DNA from: Actinomycetota bacterium
GTDB lineage: Bacteria > Actinomycetota > Actinomycetes > Actinomycetales > Microbacteriaceae
Assembly (NCBI GenBank): GCA_030838475.1
Contig: JAUZFP010000136.1
Span: 1-45,333 of the forward strand
Reading direction: 5' to 3'
Length of the DNA: 45,333 bases
Shown here: positions 8,465-15,317 of the stretch, piece by piece
Layout of the letters: each line of letters starts with the position of its first letter
Numbering within the stretch: position 1 is the first letter of the stretch
Made by a program: the position numbers and the translations under genes
The notes under the pieces: model-generated
What the model was told of the DNA's origin: nothing
Database searches by the model: none
The model's input: only the letters and a program-made list of their open reading frames with translations

Positions 8465-10636
8465 CTATTTTGGCTTGATTGTCGTCGATCCGACGGGCGA
8501 ACGTTCCGGTTTTTCCGCGGCACGCTTTTGTGTGGCGAGCTTCTCCGCATTACGTTTGGCGTTCGCCGACTGCTTGGCGCTCGAGAGTCGCGACGGGCGC
8601 TGTGGCGCCTTGACCTTCACCTGCTCTTCCGGTGTCGCCGGCATAGGACGCCGGAGAATCGGCCGCACCGGCTCGCCACGGCGATCCTGGCCCGGGATGG
8701 GGCGAGACCGGCGACCGTAGATCAGCTCGGACGAGTCGAGTAGCCACGGCACCAGAGCGATGACGACTCCGTGAACGAGCATGAGCTTGTGCCGGATGCG
8801 ACGACCCTTGTGGTTGTGGAGGAGTGCCTCCCACCAGTGCCCGACGATGAAGAGCGGCGTGTAAATGGTGACAACTTCTGAGCCGTGTTCTTCGCGACGC
8901 GAACGGATATATTTGATCAGCGGCAGCGCGACCTCGCGGTACGGCGACTCGATGACCCGAAGGGGCACCTCGATGTTCTGCTCGAGCCACTGCTCCTGAA
9001 GCCTCTGGGTTTCCGCTTCGTCGATCGAAACGTGTACGGCTTCAACGCTTTCGTGCCGAGCCGCGATCGCGTAGTCGAGGGCCTTAAGGACCGGCTTCTG
9101 CAGCTTGCCGACGAGCACGACGGCGTGGTCGCCCTTCGCGCCGAAGACCGTGGTGGGGTCCGCCTCGATCTCCTTGTCGACGTCCCGGTAGTACCGGTTT
9201 ACCCCGAACATGAGGAAGAACAGGATCGGCATCATGATGAAGACGAGATAGGCGCCGTTAAGGAACTTCGACACCGTGACGATGATAAGGACGCTCGCGG
9301 TGAAGGTCGCGCCGATCGAGTTGATCGTGAGGCTCACCCGAATCGAGCCACGATTGGGCGGATTGCCCCGCAGGAGCCTGATCCAGTGCCGGATCATGCC
9401 GGACTGCCCCAGCGTGAACGACACGAACACCCCGATGATGTACAGCTGGATGAGAGACGTGACGTTGGCCTGGAAGATCACGAGGAGCACACCGGCCGCC
9501 GCGGCGAGGATGATGACGCCGTTCGAGTAGATCAGGCGGTCGCCGCGGGTGTTGAGCGCCTTGGGTGCGTACCGGTCCTGCGCGAGCACGGAGCCGAGCA
9601 GCGGAAAGCCATTGAAGGCTGTGTTAGCCGCCAGCAAGAGCACAAGCGCGGTGGTCGCCTGGACGACAAAGAACATGATGGAGTTATCGCCAAAGGTCGA
9701 GGATGCGACCTGCGCAATGAGCGAGCGCTGCGGGACGATCAGGCAGTTCTTGAAGCCGATGAGGTCGCACGCGGAGGTCGCGTAGTGCACCTTGCTCAGC
9801 AGGGCGACGGTCACGAGCCCGATGAAGAGCACGATCGCGATGGAACCCATGAGCACGAGCGTCTTCTGCGCGTTCTGAACCTTGGGGTGGCGGAAGGCCT
9901 GCACGCCGTTGGAGACCGCCTCGACGCCGGTGAGGGCGGAGCATCCACTCGAGAACGCCCGGAGCAGAAGAAGAACGAACGCGACCTGGGCGATGCTCTC
10001 GGGCTTCACGTGATAGACCGACGACTCCGCCACCGGAGTGTGACCCGAGATCGCCTCGACGAGGGCGGTGACGATCATGACCGCGATGCTCGCAATAAAA
10101 AGATATGTGGGGGCGGCGAACGCCTTGCCGGACTCGCGAACGCCGCGAAGGTTGACGGCCATCAGGAGGACCAGGAAGAAGATGGCGACCTCGACTCGCC
10201 AAGGATTCAGGATCGGTATGGCCGAGATGATGTTGTCCACGCCGCTGGCAACCGAGACCGCGACGGTCAGAACGTAGTCGACGAGGAGCGCCGAGGCCAC
10301 GATGAGACCGGCAACCTCACCGATGTTCTTGCGGGCGACCTCATAGTCGCCACCACCACTCGGGTAGGCCTTGACCAGCTGGCGATAGGACAGCACGACG
10401 ACGGTCAGCAGCACGACGACCGCCGCGGCAACCCACGGCGCGAAGGCCAGAAACGCGGTTCCACCGAGCAGGAGAATCAGCAGCATTTCCTGCGGTGCGT
10501 ACGCGACGGACGAGAGCGCATCGCTGGCGAAAATGGGTAAAGCGAGATATTTGGGGAGCAGCTGCCCCTCGAGTTTGTCTGACGGCAGTGGCTCGCCGAT
10601 CAGCCACCGTTTAGGCGACCGGGCTTCGTTAGTCAC
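8465..10636 (-). CDS. APC-superfamily permease resembling the potassium importer KimA
   Basis: A 723-residue protein with about 12 membrane helices (roughly residues 30-470), a cytoplasmic domain of about 190 residues and a basic Lys/Arg/Ala-rich tail (about 665-723). The N-terminus (LPKYLALPIFASDALSSVAYAPQE) and PSGGGDYEVARKNIG block are shared by KimA-like proteins and other APC permeases. KimA of Bacillus imports potassium by proton symport. Potassium is the favoured substrate here, but an amino acid cannot be excluded. GTG start; no good ribosome site is seen and two mutually exclusive small hairpins sit just upstream (10651-10672). The two fluC genes follow five bases downstream. No c-di-AMP riboswitch was recognisable in the short leader. 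Confidence 0.75.
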   Translation of the reverse strand: MTNEARSPKRWLIGEPLPSDKLEGQLLPKYLALPIFASDALSSVAYAPQEMLLILLLGGTAFLAFAPWVAAAVVVLLTVVVLSYRQLVKAYPSGGGDYEVARKNIGEVAGLIVASALLVDYVLTVAVSVASGVDNIISAIPILNPWRVEVAIFFLVLLMAVNLRGVRESGKAFAAPTYLFIASIAVMIVTALVEAISGHTPVAESSVYHVKPESIAQVAFVLLLLRAFSSGCSALTGVEAVSNGVQAFRHPKVQNAQKTLVLMGSIAIVLFIGLVTVALLSKVHYATSACDLIGFKNCLIVPQRSLIAQVASSTFGDNSIMFFVVQATTALVLLLAANTAFNGFPLLGSVLAQDRYAPKALNTRGDRLIYSNGVIILAAAAGVLLVIFQANVTSLIQLYIIGVFVSFTLGQSGMIRHWIRLLRGNPPNRGSIRVSLTINSIGATFTASVLIIVTVSKFLNGAYLVFIMMPILFFLMFGVNRYYRDVDKEIEADPTTVFGAKGDHAVVLVGKLQKPVLKALDYAIAARHESVEAVHVSIDEAETQRLQEQWLEQNIEVPLRVIESPYREVALPLIKYIRSRREEHGSEVVTIYTPLFIVGHWWEALLHNHKGRRIRHKLMLVHGVVIALVPWLLDSSELIYGRRSRPIPGQDRRGEPVRPILRRPMPATPEEQVKVKAPQRPSRLSSAKQSANAKRNAEKLATQKRAAEKPERSPVGSTTIKPK

Positions 10637-10650
10637 GAGGGGCGAGCATA

Positions 10651-10672
10651 CTCCACGCTGGAGTGCGCTCCA
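10651..10672 (-). promoter_or_regulatory. Overlapping alternative hairpins in the permease leader
   Basis: The leader contains CTCCA-cgc-TGGAG-tgcg-CTCCA. The central TGGAG (10659-10663) can pair with either flanking CTCCA, so only one five-base-pair hairpin can form at a time. The element ends 14 bases before the GTG start of the permease gene. A control function is inference; the stems are short. Confidence 0.3.
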
Positions 10673-10714
10673 ACTGGATCGCTGGCCCGTAAGGGTTCCG
10701 TTATGAACCGGTCT

Positions 10715-11344
10715 CTATCTGTCGGATTGGCGAAGCGATTCGGTCACGGCCTTGCGTACCCGTTCGAGTTCGCCCCTCAGCACCGAGATTGTCTCGGCCG
10801 CGAGGTCGCCGTGGGACATCCACTCCCGAAGCTCGGAGCGCAGTTGGTGTCGAAAGTCGGCGATCAGGATTTCCGCGTCCTGCAGGTTGGTCCGGCTCTG
10901 GACTCGGGCATCGCCGATGTCGCCGCGAATTCTCCTGCCGGCTTCCCGGGACTCGGCCTGCGCGTCGCGCGCCGCTGCCGCAAGGTCCGCCCGAAGGCTC
11001 CGCATCGCGTCGTTCACGGAGCTGCGGACCTCGTTCGCGAGCCGGCGCACGGAGTCCGTCACCTCGTCCTCGATGCCGCCGAGCTCGCTCTCGCGATCGT
11101 GGAGTTCGGCTCGTCCGACATCCGTTATCGAGTACACGGTCTTCCGGCCGTCGGCCGACTTGCTCACCAGCCCCTCTTCTTCCAGCTTGGAGAGACGGGG
11201 ATAGATGGTGCCCGCACTCGGGACGTATGTTCCGCCGAACCGGTCGCCGAGCGCCTGGATGAGCTCGTAGCCGTGTTTGGGCGACTCGTCGAGGAGGCTG
11301 AGAAGGTACAGGCGGAGGTGCCCGTGACCAAAGACCGGGGTCAT
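10715..11344 (-). CDS. PadR-family transcriptional regulator with long C-terminal coiled coil
   Basis: A 209-residue DNA-binding protein. Residues 1-85 are a PadR winged helix, including HGYELIQAL, SAGTIYPRLSKLEEEGLV and GRKTVYSIT. The C-terminal 120 residues are charged and helical, longer than the usual PadR dimerisation helix. Its ATG overlaps the stop of the DUF4097 gene by four bases (11341-11344), so both come from one message starting near 12184. PadR repressors typically control their own operon, and the twin palindromes at 12225-12270 are the likely site. The potassium-type permease gene lies 78 bases downstream in the same direction. Confidence 0.9.
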   Translation of the reverse strand: MTPVFGHGHLRLYLLSLLDESPKHGYELIQALGDRFGGTYVPSAGTIYPRLSKLEEEGLVSKSADGRKTVYSITDVGRAELHDRESELGGIEDEVTDSVRRLANEVRSSVNDAMRSLRADLAAAARDAQAESREAGRRIRGDIGDARVQSRTNLQDAEILIADFRHQLRSELREWMSHGDLAAETISVLRGELERVRKAVTESLRQSDR

Positions 11345-12183
11345 ACCTTTGGCCCCCTGGCTCCCGCCTTGCGCTTGGCCGCCTTGGCGGCGCCGGCGTG
11401 CAGTACCGCAATGTTGCCGCTCACGGTGTTGGCACGGAAGTCCAGCCAGGAGTGCTCCAGCTTTCCGTACTTGCCGTTGTAGGTACCGCGGATGCCGGAG
11501 ATTTCCGAGTCGTCGAGCTGGACCCGTCCGCCGACCGTGCTGATCCGGTAGTCGGCGGCCTGCTCACTGTCGAGCCGGGCCGTGATGTTTCCGCTGACCG
11601 TGTTGATCCGGATCTCGTCGGGGTTTCCGGAGAGGTCGAGAAAGACGTCGCTGCTAACACCATCGGCACGGAAGCGTCCGACCTCGCCGGACACGGTGAT
11701 GTCACCGCTGACTGTGTGGGCATTGATCCTGCCGACGTGATTGCTCACGGCGAGCTCGCCGCTCACCGAGTTGAGGGTGATCTCGCCCCGCATGTCGTCG
11801 ACGACCAGGTCACCATTCACGGTGCTGATGGTCGCGTCGGCGTGCAGTCCGCTGATGAGGCCGGTCGACGAGACAACGCCGAACTTGAGTGCGACGTCGC
11901 GCGGAACGAGGATGCTCACATCGGCGCGAGCGGAACCGGAGAAGCTACGGAACACGTCGATGAAGTTGTCCCAGCGCAGCTGCGGGTGGTCGATCTCGAG
12001 CGAGTCGCCATCGAGCGAGATTCGCAACTCCTTGCCGGACACCGAGTGCACCTCCACGCGGGTGGTGGGCTCGTCGTGCCCGACGATATCGATCTGGCCG
12101 CGAACCAGCGCGACCTTGAGGCGTCGAATCGGGCCGAGGTCGATTACCTTCGGACCCTCGATGAGCCATTTCTCTTCAGCCAT
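11341..12183 (-). CDS. DUF4097 beta-repeat protein
   Basis: A 280-residue protein built of repeated short beta strands, with recurring units such as SVSGELAV, TVSGDITVSG, TVSGNITARL and TVSGNIAVL in the second half. This is the DUF4097 right-handed beta-helix-like fold often linked to PadR regulators in actinobacteria and firmicutes. No signal peptide or membrane helix is seen, so it is probably cytoplasmic. Its biochemical role is unknown. It is the first gene of a two-gene unit with padR, ATG start at 12183. Confidence 0.85.
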   Translation of the reverse strand: MAEEKWLIEGPKVIDLGPIRRLKVALVRGQIDIVGHDEPTTRVEVHSVSGKELRISLDGDSLEIDHPQLRWDNFIDVFRSFSGSARADVSILVPRDVALKFGVVSSTGLISGLHADATISTVNGDLVVDDMRGEITLNSVSGELAVSNHVGRINAHTVSGDITVSGEVGRFRADGVSSDVFLDLSGNPDEIRINTVSGNITARLDSEQAADYRISTVGGRVQLDDSEISGIRGTYNGKYGKLEHSWLDFRANTVSGNIAVLHAGAAKAAKRKAGARGPKV

Positions 12184-12224
12184 TTGTTCTTCCTTTGCTC
12201 GTGGGGTCGTCCGGGGATGACCGT

Positions 12225-12270
12225 ACTCGCGATATATCGCGTCTCGTTGTACTCACGATATATCGCGTCT
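12225..12270. promoter_or_regulatory. Twin palindromic operator, probably for PadR
   Basis: Two 20-base direct repeats, ACTCGCGATATATCGCGTCT (12225-12244) and ACTCACGATATATCGCGTCT (12251-12270), are 26 bases apart and differ at one base. Each contains the palindrome core CGATATATCG; the first is a perfect 14-base palindrome at 12228-12241. They lie 42-87 bases upstream of the DUF4097-padR unit. PadR binding is inferred from position and symmetry; the A/T-rich core could also overlap the promoter. Confidence 0.7.
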
Positions 12271-12304
12271 GGCGTTCGTGCAAGATGAGATCCAAAAGTT
12301 CGTG

Positions 12305-12335
12305 TTGACATTGACGTTGCGTCAACCTCTACCGT
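12305..12335 (+). promoter_or_regulatory. MerR-type promoter of the tipA-like gene
   Basis: TTGACA at 12305-12310 is a good -35 box. TACCGT at 12330-12335 would be the -10 box with the 19-base spacer characteristic of MerR-controlled promoters. The spacer contains the inverted repeat TTGAC-GTTGC-GTCAA (12311-12325), a suitable operator. Transcription would start near 12342, just ahead of the gene, consistent with autoactivation as in tipA. Confidence 0.65.
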
Positions 12336-12359
12336 GAATACGAACGGGAAGGGGAACGC

Positions 12360-13109
12360 ATGGAGTGGTCAATCGTAGAGATCGCCCGGCTCGCCGGCAC
12401 GACCTCGCGAACCCTGCGGCACTACGGCGACGTTGGGCTACTCGTCCCGAGCCGCGTCGGCAAGAACGGCTATCGGTACTACGACGAGCAGGCACTGGTG
12501 CGACTCCAGCGCATCCTGCTGCTTCGCGAACTTGGGCTCGGTATCCCCGCGATCGTCGAGGTCATGGACGGGCAACGTGACAGCGCCCACGCGCTCGCCA
12601 TTCACCTCGAATGGCTTGCGAAGGAAAAGGAACGTCTCGATCGGCAGATCGCCAGTGTCGAGCTCACAATTCGAAATTTGGAGGGAGGGAAACAACTCAT
12701 GGCAGAACAAATGTTTGACGGCTTCGACCACACGCGGTATCGGGACGAGGTCGAGGAGACGTGGGGCGCAGACGCCTACCGCAAGGGTGAGCGCTGGTGG
12801 AAGTCGAAATCGAAGGAGGAGCAGCGCGCCTACCGGGCGCAGCACGCCGAGATCGCGGCCGACTACCAGAAGGCTCGCGACGCCGGCGAGTCAGCCGAAA
12901 GCGTGAGCGTCCAGGCAATCGTTGCACGCCACGTCGACTGGCTGAACCTGACGGCCGAGATCACCGGCGGCGCCATCACCGCGCAGCGTTTGCGCGGCTA
13001 CGGCGACATGTATGTCGGCGATCCGCGGTTCGCGAAGAACTACGGCGGCCTGGATGGCGCCGAGTTCGTACGCGACGCGTTTACGCACTATGCGACGAAC
13101 AACCTCTAG
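12360..13109 (+). CDS. TipA-like MerR-family regulator with drug-binding TipAS domain
   Basis: A 249-residue activator. Residues 1-70 are a MerR winged helix (IVEIARLAGTTSRTLRHYG), 75-110 a dimerisation coiled coil, and 114-249 a TipAS antibiotic-recognition domain (FDHTRYRDEVEETWG to the C-terminus). TipA of Streptomyces binds thiopeptides and activates its own promoter. The same layout and near-identical length (249 against 253) suggest a multidrug sensor. An internal ATG at 12699 (Met114) has a strong ribosome site, so a short TipAS-like form is probably made too. ATG start with AAGGGG upstream. The gene converges on the YczE-like gene and their stops overlap in one CTAG. Confidence 0.9.
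   Translation: MEWSIVEIARLAGTTSRTLRHYGDVGLLVPSRVGKNGYRYYDEQALVRLQRILLLRELGLGIPAIVEVMDGQRDSAHALAIHLEWLAKEKERLDRQIASVELTIRNLEGGKQLMAEQMFDGFDHTRYRDEVEETWGADAYRKGERWWKSKSKEEQRAYRAQHAEIAADYQKARDAGESAESVSVQAIVARHVDWLNLTAEITGGAITAQRLRGYGDMYVGDPRFAKNYGGLDGAEFVRDAFTHYATNNL
12680..12701 (+). promoter_or_regulatory. Internal ribosome site and start for the short TipAS form
   Basis: GGAGGGAGGGA at 12680-12690 is followed after eight bases by an in-frame ATG (12699-12701, residue 114). It sits exactly at the junction between the coiled coil and the TipAS domain. The ribosome site is stronger than that of the full-length protein. In Streptomyces lividans the isolated TipAS domain is made from the same gene in this way. 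Confidence 0.75.
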
Positions 13110-13765
13110 GTCGCGGCGACCTCATCGGCCCTCGCGGCAGATGAGGTCACCGCCCCGCCCGGCACCCGTAGCCATGGAATCGTCACCCCGACCATCGGCC
13201 CGATCAGCAGGGCGAAGACGATGGTGCCCGGCCCGAAGTTGCCGCCGAGTGCCCACCCGACGAGAAGGACGGTGACCTCGATCGCGGTGCGGACGATCCA
13301 GATTCTCCAGCCGGTCCGCGCGTGGATGCCCGTCATGAGGCCATCCCGCGGTCCCGGTCCCATGCGTGCACCGATGTAGAGGCCGGTCGCCAGGGCGACA
13401 AGCACCAGGCCGATCACGAAGAACAGCAGCTGGAGCCCGAGCAGGTGCTGCTTCGGAAAGATCCACAGGCCGAGCTGTGCGCTCGGCCCGATCAGCAGCA
13501 CGTTCGCGATCGTCCCGATTCCGGGGCGCTGGCGAATCGGGATCCAGCAGAGCAGGACGGCCACGCCGATGATGTTGGTCAGCAGACCGAAGTCGAGCCC
13601 GGTCTGGTGCGAGATGCCCTGCGTGAGGACGTCCCATGGGGCTACCCCGATCCCGGCCTGCACCATCAGCGAGATGCCGATCCCGTAGGCGAAGAGGCCG
13701 ACGAGGAGCTGGACGATGCGGCGGGTCAGGACAAATGCGGGAGACATGCCTGTATCCAATTGCAT
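13106..13765 (-). CDS. YczE/YitT-like integral membrane protein
   Basis: A 219-residue protein with five or six hydrophobic segments and the conserved block GISLMVQAGIGVAPWDVLTQG near residue 30 that marks YczE-like proteins. The function of this family is unsettled; transport or membrane-linked roles have been proposed. It is divergent from a MocR regulator with only 43 bases between starts, an arrangement known for YczE and its MocR-type regulator YczR, so it is likely the regulator's target. ATG start at 13765. Confidence 0.85.
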   Translation of the reverse strand: MQLDTGMSPAFVLTRRIVQLLVGLFAYGIGISLMVQAGIGVAPWDVLTQGISHQTGLDFGLLTNIIGVAVLLCWIPIRQRPGIGTIANVLLIGPSAQLGLWIFPKQHLLGLQLLFFVIGLVLVALATGLYIGARMGPGPRDGLMTGIHARTGWRIWIVRTAIEVTVLLVGWALGGNFGPGTIVFALLIGPMVGVTIPWLRVPGGAVTSSAARADEVAAT

Positions 13766-13791
13766 GATTGGCCTTTTGTTATAGGGCCAAT
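13756..13791. promoter_or_regulatory. Repeated ATTGG/CCAAT boxes in the yczE-mocR divergent region
   Basis: CCAAT (13756-13760), ATTGGCC (13767-13773) and GGCCAAT (13785-13791) alternate in orientation. The last two form a seven-base inverted repeat with an 11-base spacer, and the first two form a second, five-base inverted repeat that reaches into the start of yczE. MocR-type regulators often bind repeated short boxes between divergent genes, so this is the likely operator. Confidence 0.55.
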
Positions 13792-13808
13792 ATGACTAAA
13801 GTGGCTTT

Positions 13809-15239
13809 ATGGCGACGCTGTCGGCACGGTCCCTGAGTCAACTTCTGGGTGATTGGCGTGCGCTGGAGTCGGGGCCGGCGTATGCGGGGCTGGCCGATCG
13901 GGTTCGCCTCCTCGTGCTCGACGGTCGCATCCCACTGGGAACCCGACTTCCGGCAGAACGGGAACTGGCCGGGAGCCTCTCGCTGAGTCGAACCACCGTC
14001 ACCGCCGCGTACTCACTTCTTCGTGACGCCGGATTTCTCACCAGCACCCAGGGCTCCGGCAGTGTCGCGCGTCTCCCCCATTCGGCGCCACGAGCCCCAG
14101 AGGAGGACCGCCCCGACGTGCTCGACCTCAGCAAGGCGACTCTTCCCGCCTACCCGGGCGTCGCGGGAGCAGCCGTGCGCGCCGCCGAACTGCTTCCCGC
14201 CTATCTCGGCAACAGCGGATTCGACACCGTCGGCCTTCCGGTCCTCCGGGAGGCAATTGCCGAACGCTACCGGCTTCGAGGTCTCGCCACCGATGCCGAC
14301 GAAATCCTGGTCACGATCGGTGCCCAACACGCGATTGCTCTCGTCAGCCGGGTGTTGTTGTCCCGGGGGGACAACGTGCTCGTCGAGTCACCGAGCTATC
14401 CGCACGCCATCGAGGCACTGCGGGATGCGGGCGGCCGACTTCGTCAGGTCAGCGTGTCGACGGATGATGGCTGGGATGAGGGCACGCTCGAGCAGGTCCT
14501 GAGGCAATCGAATCCGACCCTGGGTTACCTCATGCCCGACTTCCACAATCCGACCGGACAGACGATGTCGGACGAGCTGCGAGAGAAGCTTGTAGGACTC
14601 GCGAGCTCGGTGGGGACGATTCTGGTCGCCGACGAAACCATGGGCGAACTGGCGATTGACGGACCGGCTCACACCCTGCCGTTTGCGGCGCACGGCGCCG
14701 CCGGCAATCGGCCGATTCTCATCGGATCGGTGGGGAAGTCGCTGTGGGGCGGACTCCGAGTGGGGTGGGTGAGAGCGGAGCGTCCGATCATCCAGCGGCT
14801 CGCTCGAGCCCGGATGGCCGGTGACCTGGGTACCCCGCTGCTGGAGCAACTCATCGTCGCCGACCTGCTCGGTGACTACGACGCCATCCTCGAGCTGCGG
14901 CGCGCACAGCTGCGCACGGGGCGCGACCACCTGAGCGCGGCGCTGGCCGAGCGACTCCCAGAGTGGGAGGTTCCGGTGCCGAGCGGTGGCCTCACCTTCT
15001 GGGTCAACCTTGGGGCTCCAATGAGCTCGCAGCTCACGCTCGCCGCCCGCAACGAGGGACTCCTCCTCGGTGCCGGTCCGCGATTCGGAACCGACGGTGC
15101 GTTCGAGCGTTTCCTGCGCATCCCGTTCTCGAATCCGGTGGGCGACCTCGATCGAGCCGTGGACGCGCTCGCTCGGGCGTGGCAGACGGTCGGTCGTTTT
15201 GCCGTCGCCGACCAGAACTATCTCGGCGCGCTGGTCTAA
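13809..15239 (+). CDS. MocR-family regulator (GntR helix-turn-helix fused to aminotransferase-like domain)
   Basis: A 476-residue fusion. Residues 15-90 are a GntR winged helix (RLPAERELAGSLSLSRTTVTAAYSLLRDAGFL) and the rest is a fold-type I aminotransferase-like domain. The lysine expected to hold pyridoxal phosphate is Lys310 in SVGKSLWGG. These regulators sense pyridoxal phosphate or an amino-acid adduct. The divergent YczE-like gene suggests a YczR-type role rather than PdxR, since no pdxS/pdxT genes are near. The ATG is 18 bases after the last CCAAT box, so the leader is very short. Confidence 0.9.
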   Translation: MATLSARSLSQLLGDWRALESGPAYAGLADRVRLLVLDGRIPLGTRLPAERELAGSLSLSRTTVTAAYSLLRDAGFLTSTQGSGSVARLPHSAPRAPEEDRPDVLDLSKATLPAYPGVAGAAVRAAELLPAYLGNSGFDTVGLPVLREAIAERYRLRGLATDADEILVTIGAQHAIALVSRVLLSRGDNVLVESPSYPHAIEALRDAGGRLRQVSVSTDDGWDEGTLEQVLRQSNPTLGYLMPDFHNPTGQTMSDELREKLVGLASSVGTILVADETMGELAIDGPAHTLPFAAHGAAGNRPILIGSVGKSLWGGLRVGWVRAERPIIQRLARARMAGDLGTPLLEQLIVADLLGDYDAILELRRAQLRTGRDHLSAALAERLPEWEVPVPSGGLTFWVNLGAPMSSQLTLAARNEGLLLGAGPRFGTDGAFERFLRIPFSNPVGDLDRAVDALARAWQTVGRFAVADQNYLGALV

Positions 15240-15317
15240 AAATCCCCACCCTTTGCTCAGGAACGTCCTCCCCAGGGTGTACGTGACGCTCAGCTTGGCG
15301 CTGGGATACTCGTTCCT

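Noticed and set aside
10637-10714. c-di-AMP riboswitch expected before a KimA-like gene, or fluoride riboswitch for the fluC pair
   Set aside because: The leader is only 78 bases and shows neither motif; the fluC genes have no leader at all.
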